64,000 nucleotides of DNA from an uncultured Eubacteriales bacterium (GTDB lineage: Bacteria; Bacillota; Clostridia; Oscillospirales; CAG-272). Shown here in pieces: positions 33,365 through 42,208 of the stretch. Numbering within the stretch: the first letter of the stretch is position 1; every line of letters begins with the position of its first letter. The position numbers were made by a program, and so were the translations under genes. Location: positions 26,991 through 90,990 of the forward strand of contig CAKTAA010000002.1 in NCBI GenBank assembly GCA_934526185.1. Reading direction: 5' to 3'. Under the pieces are notes generated by a model. The model worked only from the letters and a program-made list of their open reading frames with translations. It did not search any database and was not told the DNA's origin.

Positions 33365-34270
33365 TTATTTCAACACGGCATTGACAAGGCTGATATGTTC
33401 AAATGCGCTTAAATCAGTACCGCGCCCGGTAAAATAATTTTGCTGTATATCATCGGCTGACAGCAATTCATAAATGAGAAAACGATGCCTTTCCAGCAGC
33501 TTTTCCAATGCGGCATATCCAAAACAGGATATCATCGGTTCACCGCTGGCAGCGGCCAAGGAAATCATATTCTGCACCCGTTTTTGGTCGGATAAAAATA
33601 ATTTTTCATCCGCATAATCAAAAATGAGTGAGCTGCCCTCCGCTGATATGTCGGCAAGGCTGTCAAGCAAATTTTCAATCTGATTGACGGACAGATAATA
33701 GCTGACACCAAGCCAGGAAAACAATGTCTTTTTGTTCCTTTCAAATCCGGCGTGCAGTAGTTTTTTTTTCAGATCATCTGTTCTGAAGTCAATCGGAATG
33801 AAATATACGTTATCAGGAATTGTTAGACCGGCACGTTGTATTCGTTCTATTTTATCCGATTGTGTCAACGGGTGATCTGCTTCAAAAACTTTGCAGTTTT
33901 TCATAAATTCCGGTTCGCGGAAGGAAAAAGAGTCCATACCTGCTCCGAGAATTACGTATTGTTTCGTACCGGTGAGAACGGCGGTTTTTAAGCTGTCCTC
34001 GCAAAATCTTGCGCGGGCCAGCGGCGTGGGAGCAATCTGTGTATATACCAGATAGCGCAAGGCATCTCCGTGGCTTGTAAAGGCTCTTTTTTTCTCCGGA
34101 GCAAAAAAATCTATGCCGCTGAGAATATACTCGCAAATTGCGGTATATTCATCTGCGGTTATCAGCTTTTTGGCTATGGGATCTTCAAAAACCGGAGCAG
34201 TTTCATGCTCTGTATGATAGGCCCTGGCGAAAGCGGAGAGCAGGGCTGTTAAGCTTGCACTGTGATTCAT
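33365..34270 (-). CDS. class I SAM methyltransferase, LCM/TIGR00027 type
   Basis: 301 aa. SAM-binding motif I YVILGAGMDSFSFRE near residue 110, acidic VFEADHPLTQSDK, and a WLGVSYYLS segment mark the leucine-carboxyl-methyltransferase-like family found in many bacteria as putative O-methyltransferases. Substrate unknown. AAGGAAAGG lies before the ATG. It is downstream of the TetR-KTR pair on the same strand but separated by a terminator. Confidence 0.88.
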   Translation of the reverse strand: MNHSASLTALLSAFARAYHTEHETAPVFEDPIAKKLITADEYTAICEYILSGIDFFAPEKKRAFTSHGDALRYLVYTQIAPTPLARARFCEDSLKTAVLTGTKQYVILGAGMDSFSFREPEFMKNCKVFEADHPLTQSDKIERIQRAGLTIPDNVYFIPIDFRTDDLKKKLLHAGFERNKKTLFSWLGVSYYLSVNQIENLLDSLADISAEGSSLIFDYADEKLFLSDQKRVQNMISLAAASGEPMISCFGYAALEKLLERHRFLIYELLSADDIQQNYFTGRGTDLSAFEHISLVNAVLK

Positions 34271-34367
34271 CTGTTTGCCACCTTTCCTTGCTTGAAATTT
34301 TATGACCGGTTAAGGCTTTCAAATGTGTCTGAGAATTTGTGCTTCGAATTTGGCGCACCGCCGAAGA

Positions 34368-34412
34368 TAAAAAAGCAGAGCCGGTTTTCCTGAACAGGAC
34401 TATCGGCTCTGC
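34368..34412 (-). terminator. terminator of the tetR-KTR transcript
   Basis: On the minus strand GCAGAGCCG (34412-34404) pairs with CGGCTCTGC (34383-34375), then TTTTTTA. It overlaps the last codons of the KTR gene. Confidence 0.85.
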
Positions 34413-34591
34413 GTCTGTGCGTCTGGCTCTTTTGCAGCGGATATATGAAATTTTCGGACATTGATAATGGATTGCCGCCGGCATTTCGGACAGTACAGCG
34501 GATAGTTTATCAAAACCGTTTCCTCCAGTATTCTGTCGCGGGTTTTACCGTTACAGACAGGACAAATCAGCCACATACCGTTTTCGTTCAC
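34400..34591 (-). CDS. cysteine-rich KTR protein
   Basis: 63 aa. Zinc-ribbon pattern CPVC (residues 10-13) with GKTRDRI, then LYCPKCRRQSIINV, as in the Cys-rich KTR family. Function unknown; these proteins often sit next to TetR regulators. The GTG at 34591 begins directly after the tetR stop (34592), and GGAGGTG nine bases upstream lies within tetR, so translation is coupled. Confidence 0.85.
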   Translation of the reverse strand: MNENGMWLICPVCNGKTRDRILEETVLINYPLYCPKCRRQSIINVRKFHISAAKEPDAQTQSR

Positions 34592-35236
34592 TTAAATTTT
34601 CACCTCCGATATAGACTGGATAAGCTGCTGAAAGCCATATTCCAAAAAGTCAGTTTCAGAAATGGAAAACTGTTTTGCAATAAATTTTCCCTTGGTCTGC
34701 ACCAGAGAAAGCAGGGACGTAATACTTGACCACCATATATAAACGGACATCATTGGTACAACATCCTGCCGCACATCGCCGCTTGCTTTTCCGTCCTCGA
34801 TAAAGGCTGCAAGCAGGCTGTTTATTTCCGTTCCCAGACTTAAAATGCGCTTGAGCGTGTTGGAAAGCTTCGATGTATCAAAGCAATCCGATTTTGCCCG
34901 GTTGACATTTTCCAAAGAACAGGGACATTCGCTTTGATACTTTCTCATGGCAGCGCAAATTGCTTTATAACGGGTTATAAAATCCCCGCGGAGCATGACT
35001 GCATTTTCAAGGTTATGTTTTAATTCAATCAGCCCTTTTTCTACAATACGGTGCAGAATTTCATCCTTGCTTTCAAAATAAGAATAGACGGTTCTGCGGC
35101 TATACTCAGATGCTTTGGAAATATCGGCTATTGTGGTCTGCGCATAACCCTTTTCTGAAAAGAGCCTTTCCGATGCCTGTAAAATCCGCTCTCTGTGAAG
35201 CGACGCAACTGCTTCTTTTTTATTTGTCCTGCTCAT
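34592..35236 (-). CDS. TetR/AcrR-family repressor
   Basis: 214 aa. N-terminal HTH: RERILQASERLFSEKGYAQTTIADISKASEYSRRTVYSYFESKDEI region with the FxxKGYxxTTIxDI signature; the rest is a helical ligand domain. The target is likely its own promoter, where a 17-bp palindrome overlaps the -10. No efflux gene is adjacent; its effector is unknown. Confidence 0.9.
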   Translation of the reverse strand: MSRTNKKEAVASLHRERILQASERLFSEKGYAQTTIADISKASEYSRRTVYSYFESKDEILHRIVEKGLIELKHNLENAVMLRGDFITRYKAICAAMRKYQSECPCSLENVNRAKSDCFDTSKLSNTLKRILSLGTEINSLLAAFIEDGKASGDVRQDVVPMMSVYIWWSSITSLLSLVQTKGKFIAKQFSISETDFLEYGFQQLIQSISEVKI

Positions 35237-35257
35237 AGTATATCACCGTTATTTTTA

Positions 35258-35274
35258 GTATATCAATAGTATAC
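35258..35274. promoter_or_regulatory. palindromic operator at the tetR promoter
   Basis: GTATATCAATAGTATAC: GTATA and TATAC arms around a 7-nt centre, overlapping the -10. A further AGTATATCA occurs next to the start codon. Likely self-repression site. Confidence 0.6.
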
Positions 35275-35296
35275 CATATGAACGTGCTAAAGTCAA
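35268..35296 (-). promoter_or_regulatory. promoter of tetR-KTR
   Basis: Minus strand: TTGACT (35296-35291), 17-nt spacer, TATACT (35273-35268). Confidence 0.75.
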
Positions 35297-35452
35297 TAGG
35301 ATAAAAGAAAAAATGACAGACAGTTACGGTGCTGTAATTGATTGAATAAACACGTTCTTCTTAGAATTGTGCTGCCTGCTTGAGACTGTTGATGTTGGAC
35401 CGCTTTTGATGCGCTAAGGAGGCGAGTAATACCTGATAAAGCTGTATTTTTG

Positions 35453-35481
35453 TTGTTAAACTTGATAATTTATGGTATAAT
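35453..35481 (+). promoter_or_regulatory. orphan promoter-like sequence
   Basis: TTGTTA (35453-35458), 17-nt spacer, TATAAT (35476-35481). No plus-strand gene starts within 600 nt; either a relic or the start of an unannotated RNA. Confidence 0.35.
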
Positions 35482-35679
35482 GACGGTCATTTTGGACAGA
35501 TTTCGCCTACAGCGAGGCTCCCGTCAGTACAGAGTGTTCAGTCTACAGCCGGGAATCTTCACGGTAATGTGATAAAAGTTTATTAATTGCGGCCAGTGCG
35601 TCCATTTTCATCTTTTGGCAAAACCGATTAACAGAGATAGAGACGGTAAATATATAGGAATAAACAGAAAGCCGGCGTC

Positions 35680-35861
35680 AACTAAGGGATGAAATATATG
35701 AGCAATTTTCCAAGAAATAATAGCGCTGTTTGGCGGCATATTTAAAGCCTGTTTTCCAACGGCTTACCGCCTGCGGAGAAATACTCAGATACTCTGATAA
35801 TTTTCCCTACGGGGTGTTCTTTTCACAGCGAAGCTTTTTGATAACATTTCGAATATTCATA
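35680..35861 (-). pseudogene. truncated, frameshifted XRE-type HTH regulator
   Basis: ATG 35861 opens NIRNVIKKLRCEKEHPVGK in one frame; after the A-run of GGGAAAATTA the homologous sequence goes on in the next frame as KLSEYLSISPQAVSRWKTG, typical of Firmicute XRE regulators. A single missing base explains the shift. The rest of the protein is gone after about 60 codons. Confidence 0.7.
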
Positions 35862-36073
35862 GCATAATTTTGCCCTTGTGTACCAAGGGACTCCTTTCTT
35901 AAGGCATTAGGAGTGTGGGCATAAAATTACTGTACCGTGCGCACCGTATAATTCAATTAAAGGGATTTAACGGTGCTGTGCAAGGCCTTTCTGCTTAGTC
36001 CGTCACAACCGGTAATGGATATTTTGCAGATGCGGTATGTAAAAAGTGTTTTAACGTGCTCGGTTTGAATGTA

Positions 36074-36102
36074 TTGAAAAGTAGCGGAAGGTGTGCTATA
36101 AT
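36074..36102 (+). promoter_or_regulatory. promoter of the DnaC-like ATPase gene
   Basis: TTGAAA (36074-36079), 17-nt spacer, TATAAT (36097-36102). Confidence 0.75.
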
Positions 36103-36223
36103 GTGCATAAGGGAAAAGAACATCGTTTTGAAGCAAAAAACTGAATGATTGACAGGTGCGGTGAGAAGGATCTGGTGCGGAAAGCAGCGGGACCGGAGAG
36201 GTAGTACGTTCGGAAAGCGGGTA

Positions 36224-37204
36224 ATGCGGATGGGTTACAATAAAGAAAATTACAAACGGATAAGGCACGAGTTTGAGGAAAAACACTTGGCAGCCAAAAG
36301 AACGGCGGAGGAACGCCGGAAAGAGCTGCACCGTCGGCTGCCTGAAGTGGCGGAGATCGATCGGGCGCTGTCACAGACGGGGCTGAAGCTGTTCCGAGAA
36401 GCTGCAAAGGGAACGAAGAATCTGGACGAACGAATCGCTGCTGTACAAAAAGAGAATCAGGAGCTTCAGGCAATTCGTGCTGACGTATTGACGCGGAACG
36501 GATACCCCGCGGACTATTCGGCCGTGCATTACGAATGCGCTGTTTGTTCCGACACCGGATTTGACGGTGAAAAAATATGCAGGTGTATGAAAAAGGCGCT
36601 TGTTATGGCTGGATATGAAAGCTCCGGCATCGGTCATCTCATGCGGACACAATCGTTTGAAGCCTTTACGCTTGATTATTACAAGGAGCCCTGTAAAAGA
36701 CAGATGTCAGAAATTCTGCGCCAGTGCCGAAAATATGCGGAGAATTTTGAAAGCGGCAAAGCGGATAATCTTTTCTTTTACGGGACAACCGGACTGGGAA
36801 AGACGCATCTTTCCACTTCGATTGCAAAAGCCGTTATTGACAGGGGATATGATGTTGTTTACGATACGGCGCAGAATGTGTTTTCCGATTTTGAATACGA
36901 GAGGTTTAACCGCGGATACAACGAGGGAACGCCGGAAACGCGGACAGACAGATATTTTCAGTGTGATTTGCTGATTCTGGATGACCTCGGCGCGGAGATG
37001 ACGAATCAATTTACCGTTTCTTGTCTGTATAATCTGCTGAATACGCGGCTGAATTTGAGTAAGGCTGTGATAATCAGCACCAACCTGACACACGCGGAGA
37101 TGCAGAAACGCTATGCGGACAGAATTCTGTCCCGCCTGCTGGGGGAATACCGCCAGATGCCGTTTGTAGGAGAAGATATCCGAATGGTACGGCTGCGCAT
37201 GTAG
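36224..37204 (+). CDS. DnaC/DnaI-like ATP-binding protein
   Basis: 326 aa from ATG 36224 with GGAAAG six bases upstream (the frame is open to 36149). N-terminal charged helices are followed by a Cys set (CAVCSDTGFDGEKICRC, near residue 105-121), then an AAA+ core: Walker A YGTTGLGKTHLSTSIA, Walker B LLILDDLGAE, sensor ISTN, arginine RILSRLLG. This is the IstB/DnaC group; DnaI-like helicase loaders of Firmicutes carry a similar zinc-binding N-terminal half. It is alone, not next to dnaD or dnaB. Confidence 0.88.
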   Translation: MRMGYNKENYKRIRHEFEEKHLAAKRTAEERRKELHRRLPEVAEIDRALSQTGLKLFREAAKGTKNLDERIAAVQKENQELQAIRADVLTRNGYPADYSAVHYECAVCSDTGFDGEKICRCMKKALVMAGYESSGIGHLMRTQSFEAFTLDYYKEPCKRQMSEILRQCRKYAENFESGKADNLFFYGTTGLGKTHLSTSIAKAVIDRGYDVVYDTAQNVFSDFEYERFNRGYNEGTPETRTDRYFQCDLLILDDLGAEMTNQFTVSCLYNLLNTRLNLSKAVIISTNLTHAEMQKRYADRILSRLLGEYRQMPFVGEDIRMVRLRM

Positions 37205-37570
37205 GGGGAGGCAAAACTTATACCGATGCTCGTTTTGCCGTGCATATTTTCAACAGGATTGTATCAAACTCAGGTATTATCGGCGTATGAGAAAAATTAC
37301 GCACGAAAACGATGCAATGGAAGATGAATTATAAATTTTATCAGTGTGTATTAAATCGAACCGATTCGCTTGCGCTTGATAAAAAAGTTTGACTTGCGTG
37401 AAAGATATAATAGAACGGTTGAAAACAGAGTCGATTGTCACAAACAATTACCGAAAAATCAATTAAAAAAGGATACTCAGATTACGCAGCGTTATCATTT
37501 GGTTATGTGTCTTATCTTTTCATCATAAGATTGCCGATAAAACGTAGAAATAAGGGATAGACTTCGCCAA
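37205..37570. other. intergenic region, no gene seen
   Basis: Many stops in all frames. A TATAAT at 37406-37411 has no -35 at a proper distance. Confidence 0.5.
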
Positions 37571-37620
37571 CGCAAAAAAAACGATCCGAATCAGAAACAT
37601 AAATTCTATTCGGATCGTTC
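37571..37620 (-). terminator. terminator of the QueG-like gene
   Basis: Arms ACGATCCGAAT (37581-37591) and ATTCGGATCGT (about 37608-37618); on the minus strand a TTTTTTTT run follows. It is 170 nt downstream of the gene's stop. Confidence 0.7.
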
Positions 37621-37790
37621 TGTTTATGATTGCCGATAGCGTTTGCAAAAGCAAAACGGAAAGCGTTGGCGCAAACGATTTTCCTTAGTGCATCGTTTGA
37701 ACAAAGTTATGAAATAGGTAAATGACGTTTTAAAAAGAAGAAAACCGATATGTACGACAGAATACCGACCGAGGAAATTTGTGCTTTATT

Positions 37791-38645
37791 TTAATATCCG
37801 TTTTCCAAAATGGTGAGATTGCGATGGATGCACGTTTTCTTTTTCCATGCATAAGCCCGTTCGGCAAAAATATTTTCAGGCATGTCCATAATTTGTTGAG
37901 CGGTCAAATGCCAGATTAGCTTTTCTCGAAAAAACGGAATGGGGGAAAGCGCGGCACCGTTTTTCATTGCCTGCTGCGTATGCGGGCAGGACGTTTGACA
38001 CAAATCACACCCCCACGCAGAACCATAACGTTTAAGATAAGCGGGGTAAAGAGGATTTACCCATTTTTTTGTCTGCGTCACAGCAGAAAGACAGTCGGAA
38101 ATTCCAAAGGGATTGTCATATATAGGACATGCACTGCGGCATTGACCGCAATGCTCACAGCTTTTCGGCTCCTGAAGCCGTACAGCTTTGCCCGGATAAT
38201 AATACTGATCCGCCGGAAGATCGGAATAAATGCCTCCGATAAAAACAAGTGAGGCGTAGCGTGGATGGATAAGAAGCCCGTTATCTCCGAAAACGCCAAG
38301 ACCTGCCGAGGCTGCCGCATGCCTTTCATCAATCGCCGAGCTGTCCCCCCCACCCATGAATGAGCGACCGGGAAAAATCTCGGAGAGGGCTTGCTCCAGT
38401 CTTTGGAAAAGCTGACTGAAATACAAGTGATAGTCTCTTGCTACTGCATACAGAGAAATATTGCGTTCCGGACGGTCACCTGCAAAATACGGGACCAGAA
38501 AAATCAGCACGCTCTGAACTGCTGATGCGCCGCGCTGAAAATGCTCGAGCTTGCGAGGAAAGGTCAGGCGGCAGGCGGAGAGGGGGAGGGCGGCCGCCTC
38601 GGTCAGACCTTCACGAAAAAGTATGTTCAGTATTTCGGATTTCAT
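37791..38645 (-). CDS. QueG-like double 4Fe-4S protein
   Basis: 284 aa from ATG 38645 (GAGAGG ten bases before). Two ferredoxin-like sets: CEHCGQCRSACP near residue 170, then CDLCQTSCPHT near 220. SAIDERHAAASAGLGVFGDNGLLI matches epoxyqueuosine reductase, which reduces epoxyqueuosine in tRNA with cobalamin. It lacks the C-terminal HEAT-like extension of longer QueG proteins. No other queuosine gene is near, so a related reductase role is possible. Confidence 0.78.
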   Translation of the reverse strand: MKSEILNILFREGLTEAAALPLSACRLTFPRKLEHFQRGASAVQSVLIFLVPYFAGDRPERNISLYAVARDYHLYFSQLFQRLEQALSEIFPGRSFMGGGDSSAIDERHAAASAGLGVFGDNGLLIHPRYASLVFIGGIYSDLPADQYYYPGKAVRLQEPKSCEHCGQCRSACPIYDNPFGISDCLSAVTQTKKWVNPLYPAYLKRYGSAWGCDLCQTSCPHTQQAMKNGAALSPIPFFREKLIWHLTAQQIMDMPENIFAERAYAWKKKTCIHRNLTILENGY

Positions 38646-39461
38646 GATGTTATATCCTCTCTGCCGTATGATAAAATGTTTTATCCGTCTTGCGGAATCC
38701 AATTTTCTGCCGGACCATCTGTATATATGTACCTATTATAGCGGTATTGACATACGAAGGAAAGGCGCTGCCGGTAATTTGGGGAAGCACAGCGCTGACA
38801 GTAAAAGAAAAATAGACTGACTGCTGATTTTTGTATATAAAGAAGTTATGGGAATGTGATATATCAAATGGAAACAGCATTGCGCCCGAAGGAACACGGA
38901 TAATGTACAGTGCTGCGATGGAATATCCTGCGCCGAAGTATTATGGAAATTCAATATTTCTTGAGTCAGTAAGGTATTGTTCTTTTATTAAATAAGATAA
39001 ATAATGAAAGAAAGTACATGTATGAAAAGGGAATTCAGTTTAACAGTTTCAGGCCTGTTCTGTTTGAATTTCAGAAAATTTTTCCGGAAGCTTTCAATAC
39101 TGTTTGAAATACTTTCGCCGGATGCGTTGCTGACGGCCGAATGTTACACGCAGTTGTTTTCCTGTGCCTCCCGGTTTACGCATATTCACGCAAGGAAAGC
39201 GTCAGTAAAATAAATCAATATTGTGTTCTGTGTTTCAATCCTTATTTATTTGTCAGAACCGTCGGTTTGCTTGGCCGCTGAGCTGTAAAAAATTGGGTAT
39301 ACTTGCTTTTCTGATTTTGACGGACCGCGGCAGCGTATGTGCGTGAAAACACAAAAATTGTCAATCAGAATGCTATGATTGGAAATTGTATTGCAACAGA
39401 GCTCTGCTGTGCTCTCAGTGTTTTATCGTAATCTATAAGTCAGCCTGTGATACCGTAATTC
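38646..39461. other. long intergenic stretch
   Basis: About 800 nt. The largest frame (39004-39213) has no ribosome site and no recognisable sequence. Nothing else is supported. Confidence 0.5.
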
Positions 39462-39503
39462 AAAAAGTCCCGCTTGCCGGTTGCCGACAAACGGGACTTT
39501 TAA
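39462..39503 (-). terminator. terminator of the oxidoreductase operon
   Basis: AAAAGTCCCG (39464-39473) pairs with CGGGACTTTT (39492-39501); a T-run follows on the minus strand, 7 nt past the last gene's stop. Confidence 0.85.
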
Positions 39504-39510
39504 TCTGCCA

Positions 39511-40050
39511 TCAGGCCCTATCAAAACGGTAACCCAAGTCAAATGCCTTTTGGTTCTTTTCTATCAGCGCCGCTTTTGATTCGGGAATTCCCTTGGTCAG
39601 GTGATGGACAAAGGTATCATATGCGAAGAGACCGGTTTCACGGATCAATTTACCGAGCATAATCACGTTTGCCATGCCTGTCAGGCTGTTATCCGATGCA
39701 AGAGCAGTCGCGGGAACGTAAAAAGCTTTGATATCATCTCTTTCCGAGGTCTTTGTAATCAGGGAGCTGTCTGCAAAAAGCAGACCGCCTTCCTTTACAG
39801 AGGGTTCAAACTTTTCAAACGAGGGAAGATTGAAGGACATCAGAATATCCGGAAAGTTGACCAACGGAGAGCCGATTGCCTCATCCGCAATGATGACGCT
39901 GCAATTCGCCGTGCCGCCGCGCATTTCCGGGCCGTAGGAGGGCAGCCATGATACCTGCTTATTTTCATCCATACCTGTTTTGGCAAGCTGCTTGCCGGCA
40001 AACAGAATGCCCTGGCCGCCGAAGCCCGACAGAAGAATGCTTGTCGTCAT
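39511..40050 (-). CDS. 2-oxoacid:ferredoxin oxidoreductase, gamma subunit
   Basis: 179 aa. N-terminal ILLSGFGGQGILFAGKQLA and SWLPSYGPEMRGGTANCSV are the gamma-subunit hallmarks. Together with the next three genes it forms a four-subunit enzyme that oxidises a 2-oxoacid with CoA, giving acyl-CoA, CO2 and reduced ferredoxin. Start overlaps the beta gene stop by 4 nt (ATGA). Confidence 0.93.
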   Translation of the reverse strand: MTTSILLSGFGGQGILFAGKQLAKTGMDENKQVSWLPSYGPEMRGGTANCSVIIADEAIGSPLVNFPDILMSFNLPSFEKFEPSVKEGGLLFADSSLITKTSERDDIKAFYVPATALASDNSLTGMANVIMLGKLIRETGLFAYDTFVHHLTKGIPESKAALIEKNQKAFDLGYRFDRA

Positions 40051-40808
40051 TTCGCCTCGCCTCCTTCCGCCGTTTTATCCGCATAAACGCCGAGCGGATA
40101 ATAGGGAATCATATTCTCTTCAAGCCATTTTATGGCTTCGGTGGGAGACAGGCCCCAGTTTGTAGGACAAGTGGAGAGTACCTCCACAATGGAAAGTCCT
40201 TTTTTATCAATCTGCGTTTGAAAGGCTTTCCGAATCGCCTTTTTCGCCTGTGTTACGTGTTTAACGGAATCTACTGCGACGCGCTCCGCGTAGGCGGTGC
40301 CGTCGAGCGTGGAGAGCATCTCGCAGACGCGGATGGGGTTGCCCTGAATTTTCCTGTCGCGGCCGTACGGCGAGGTGGTAGTAACCTGACCGGGCAGCGT
40401 GGTTGGAGCCATCTGACCGCCGGTCATGCCGTAAATGGCATTGTTGATAAAAATAATTGTAACATTTTCTCCGCGCGCGGCAATATGTACGGTTTCTGCT
40501 GTTCCGATAGCGGCGAGGTCGCCGTCCCCCTGATAGGTAAATACAACATTGTCCGGATGCGAGCGCTTGACACCCGTAGCGACTGCCGGTGCTCTGCCAT
40601 GAGCAGCCTGAATCATGTCGCACTCAAAGTAGTTATAGGAAAAAACGGAACAGCCGACAGAGGCGATACCGACGGTGCGGTCCTCGACACCCAATTCGTC
40701 GAGCACCTCGGCGACAAGGCGATGTACGATTCCGTGCGTACAGCCCGGGCAATAATGAAAAGGGACCGGAGACAAAGCCTTCGGCCTGTCGAACACAACT
40801 TTACTCAT
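40047..40808 (-). CDS. 2-oxoacid:ferredoxin oxidoreductase, beta (TPP) subunit
   Basis: 253 aa. FHYCPGCTHGIVHRLVAEVL opens the thiamine-pyrophosphate domain, TYQGDGDLAAIGTAE binds the Mg-diphosphate, and FINNAIYGMTGGQMAPTT is the family motif. Overlaps the alpha gene by 4 nt. Substrate (branched-chain 2-oxoacid or 2-oxoglutarate) cannot be decided from this subunit alone. Confidence 0.93.
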   Translation of the reverse strand: MSKVVFDRPKALSPVPFHYCPGCTHGIVHRLVAEVLDELGVEDRTVGIASVGCSVFSYNYFECDMIQAAHGRAPAVATGVKRSHPDNVVFTYQGDGDLAAIGTAETVHIAARGENVTIIFINNAIYGMTGGQMAPTTLPGQVTTTSPYGRDRKIQGNPIRVCEMLSTLDGTAYAERVAVDSVKHVTQAKKAIRKAFQTQIDKKGLSIVEVLSTCPTNWGLSPTEAIKWLEENMIPYYPLGVYADKTAEGGEAK

Positions 40809-41869
40809 TGCTTTTCACCTCCGCAGATTTTTACGATCTCGGCAAGTACGTCCTCGGCTGAGGGAATCATACCGCCTGTGCGACCGAAAAAGGATACCGG
40901 TTTCTTACAGTCAATGGCGACCTTGACGTCATCAACCATCTGCCCCAGATTGAGCTCCACAACAAGGAAGTTCTTCGCCGTGTCCGCGAGTTTTCGGAGA
41001 ATCTTTTTGGGATACGGCCACAGCGTGATGGGACGCAGCATGCCAACCTTCAAGCCAACGGCGCGCGCATTGTTGATAGCTGTTTTGCAGATCCGGGAGG
41101 TAATACCGTAGGAAACAATGATGAGATCCGCATCGTCCGCCATATAGTTTTCATACAAAACTTCATTTTCCTCGACAAGCTCATAACGCTTTACACGTTC
41201 ACGAATCGAGTCTTCCAGTGCATCGGGCTGAATATACAGCGAGTTGATGATATTCTTTTTGCGCTTTCCGCCGTGGCCGCAGGCAGCCCACGGCTTTTCG
41301 GGAAGATCCGCTGTTGGAATGCTGTCGAAGTCAACAGGTTCCATCATCTGACCGAGCGCGCCGTCTGCCAGAATCATCACCGGCATCCGGTATTTGTCAC
41401 CCAGCATGAAGGCCTTTCCGGTCATGTCAGCCATCTCCTGAATAGAAGAGGGCGCAAGAACGATGAGGTGCATATCTCCATGTCCGTTTGCTTTGGTAGC
41501 TTGGTTATAGTCCGATTGAGCTGGCTGAATGCCGCCCAAACCGGGACCGCCGCGCTGTACATTGAGGATCAGGCAAGGGAGATCACAGCCTGCTATGTAG
41601 CTGATGCCTTCGCTTTTCAGACTGATGCCGGGCGAGGAGGAGGAGGTCATAACACGAACACCGGACGCTGCTGCGCCCATGACCATATTGATTGCGGAAA
41701 TTTCACTTTCCGCCTGAAGACATAGTCCGCCGACCTTCGGCATGCGCTTTGCCATGTACTCCGCGATTTCTGTCTGCGGCGTGATGGGGTACCCAAAGTA
41801 ATGTCTGCAGCCGCTGCGGATTGCCGCTTCCGCAATGGCTTCGTTTCCTTTCATTAATACCTTAGCCAT
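40805..41869 (-). CDS. vorB: 2-oxoacid:ferredoxin oxidoreductase, alpha subunit, VorB type
   Basis: 354 aa from ATG 41869, where the family starts (MAKVLMKGNEAIAEAAI); the frame is open another 16 codons. FGYPITPQTEIAEYMA, MTSSSSPGISLKSEGISYIAG and NVQRGGPGLGGIQPAQSDYNQA are typical of the subunit called VorB in 3-methyl-2-oxobutanoate:ferredoxin oxidoreductases, with close KorA relatives. It binds substrate and pyrophosphate. Encoded between ferredoxin and beta genes. Confidence 0.9.
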   Translation of the reverse strand: MAKVLMKGNEAIAEAAIRSGCRHYFGYPITPQTEIAEYMAKRMPKVGGLCLQAESEISAINMVMGAAASGVRVMTSSSSPGISLKSEGISYIAGCDLPCLILNVQRGGPGLGGIQPAQSDYNQATKANGHGDMHLIVLAPSSIQEMADMTGKAFMLGDKYRMPVMILADGALGQMMEPVDFDSIPTADLPEKPWAACGHGGKRKKNIINSLYIQPDALEDSIRERVKRYELVEENEVLYENYMADDADLIIVSYGITSRICKTAINNARAVGLKVGMLRPITLWPYPKKILRKLADTAKNFLVVELNLGQMVDDVKVAIDCKKPVSFFGRTGGMIPSAEDVLAEIVKICGGEKQ

Positions 41870-41992
41870 AATGGTTGTTTTTTTCCGGTACCCGCAGGCG
41901 TCAAATGCCGAAGGCACAGGAAAAAGCTCCTTTCTTCCCCGAAAAGTTCTGAAACAGCGCCGGCCCGGACGGGGAGGGGCACGGCTTCCGGC

Positions 41993-42202
41993 CTAATCCT
42001 TTTCAACGCGTATGACAACATCAGGACACATTGTAGCGCACATGGCGCAGCCGATACAGCTTTCCATATCCGTAACCTGAGCGGGGTGGTAACCCTTGGC
42101 ATTCAAAGTATGGTTGGCCAGCGTGATGATCTTTTTGGGACATGCTGTAACACAGAGTCCGCAGCCCTTGCAGAGATCGATCTGAAATACAACTTTATTC
42201 AT
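41993..42202 (-). CDS. two-cluster 4Fe-4S ferredoxin (delta) subunit
   Basis: 69 aa. Two CxxCxxCxxxCP-type sets: CKGCGLCVTACPKK and CIGCAMCATMCPDV. It passes electrons from the TPP site to free ferredoxin. A 123-nt gap separates it from the alpha gene. Confidence 0.93.
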   Translation of the reverse strand: MNKVVFQIDLCKGCGLCVTACPKKIITLANHTLNAKGYHPAQVTDMESCIGCAMCATMCPDVVIRVEKD

Positions 42203-42208
42203 AACACC

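Noticed and set aside
39948..41111. 387-codon plus-strand frame opposite the oxidoreductase genes
   Set aside because: Antisense to three clear subunit genes, with no recognisable domain or ribosome site.
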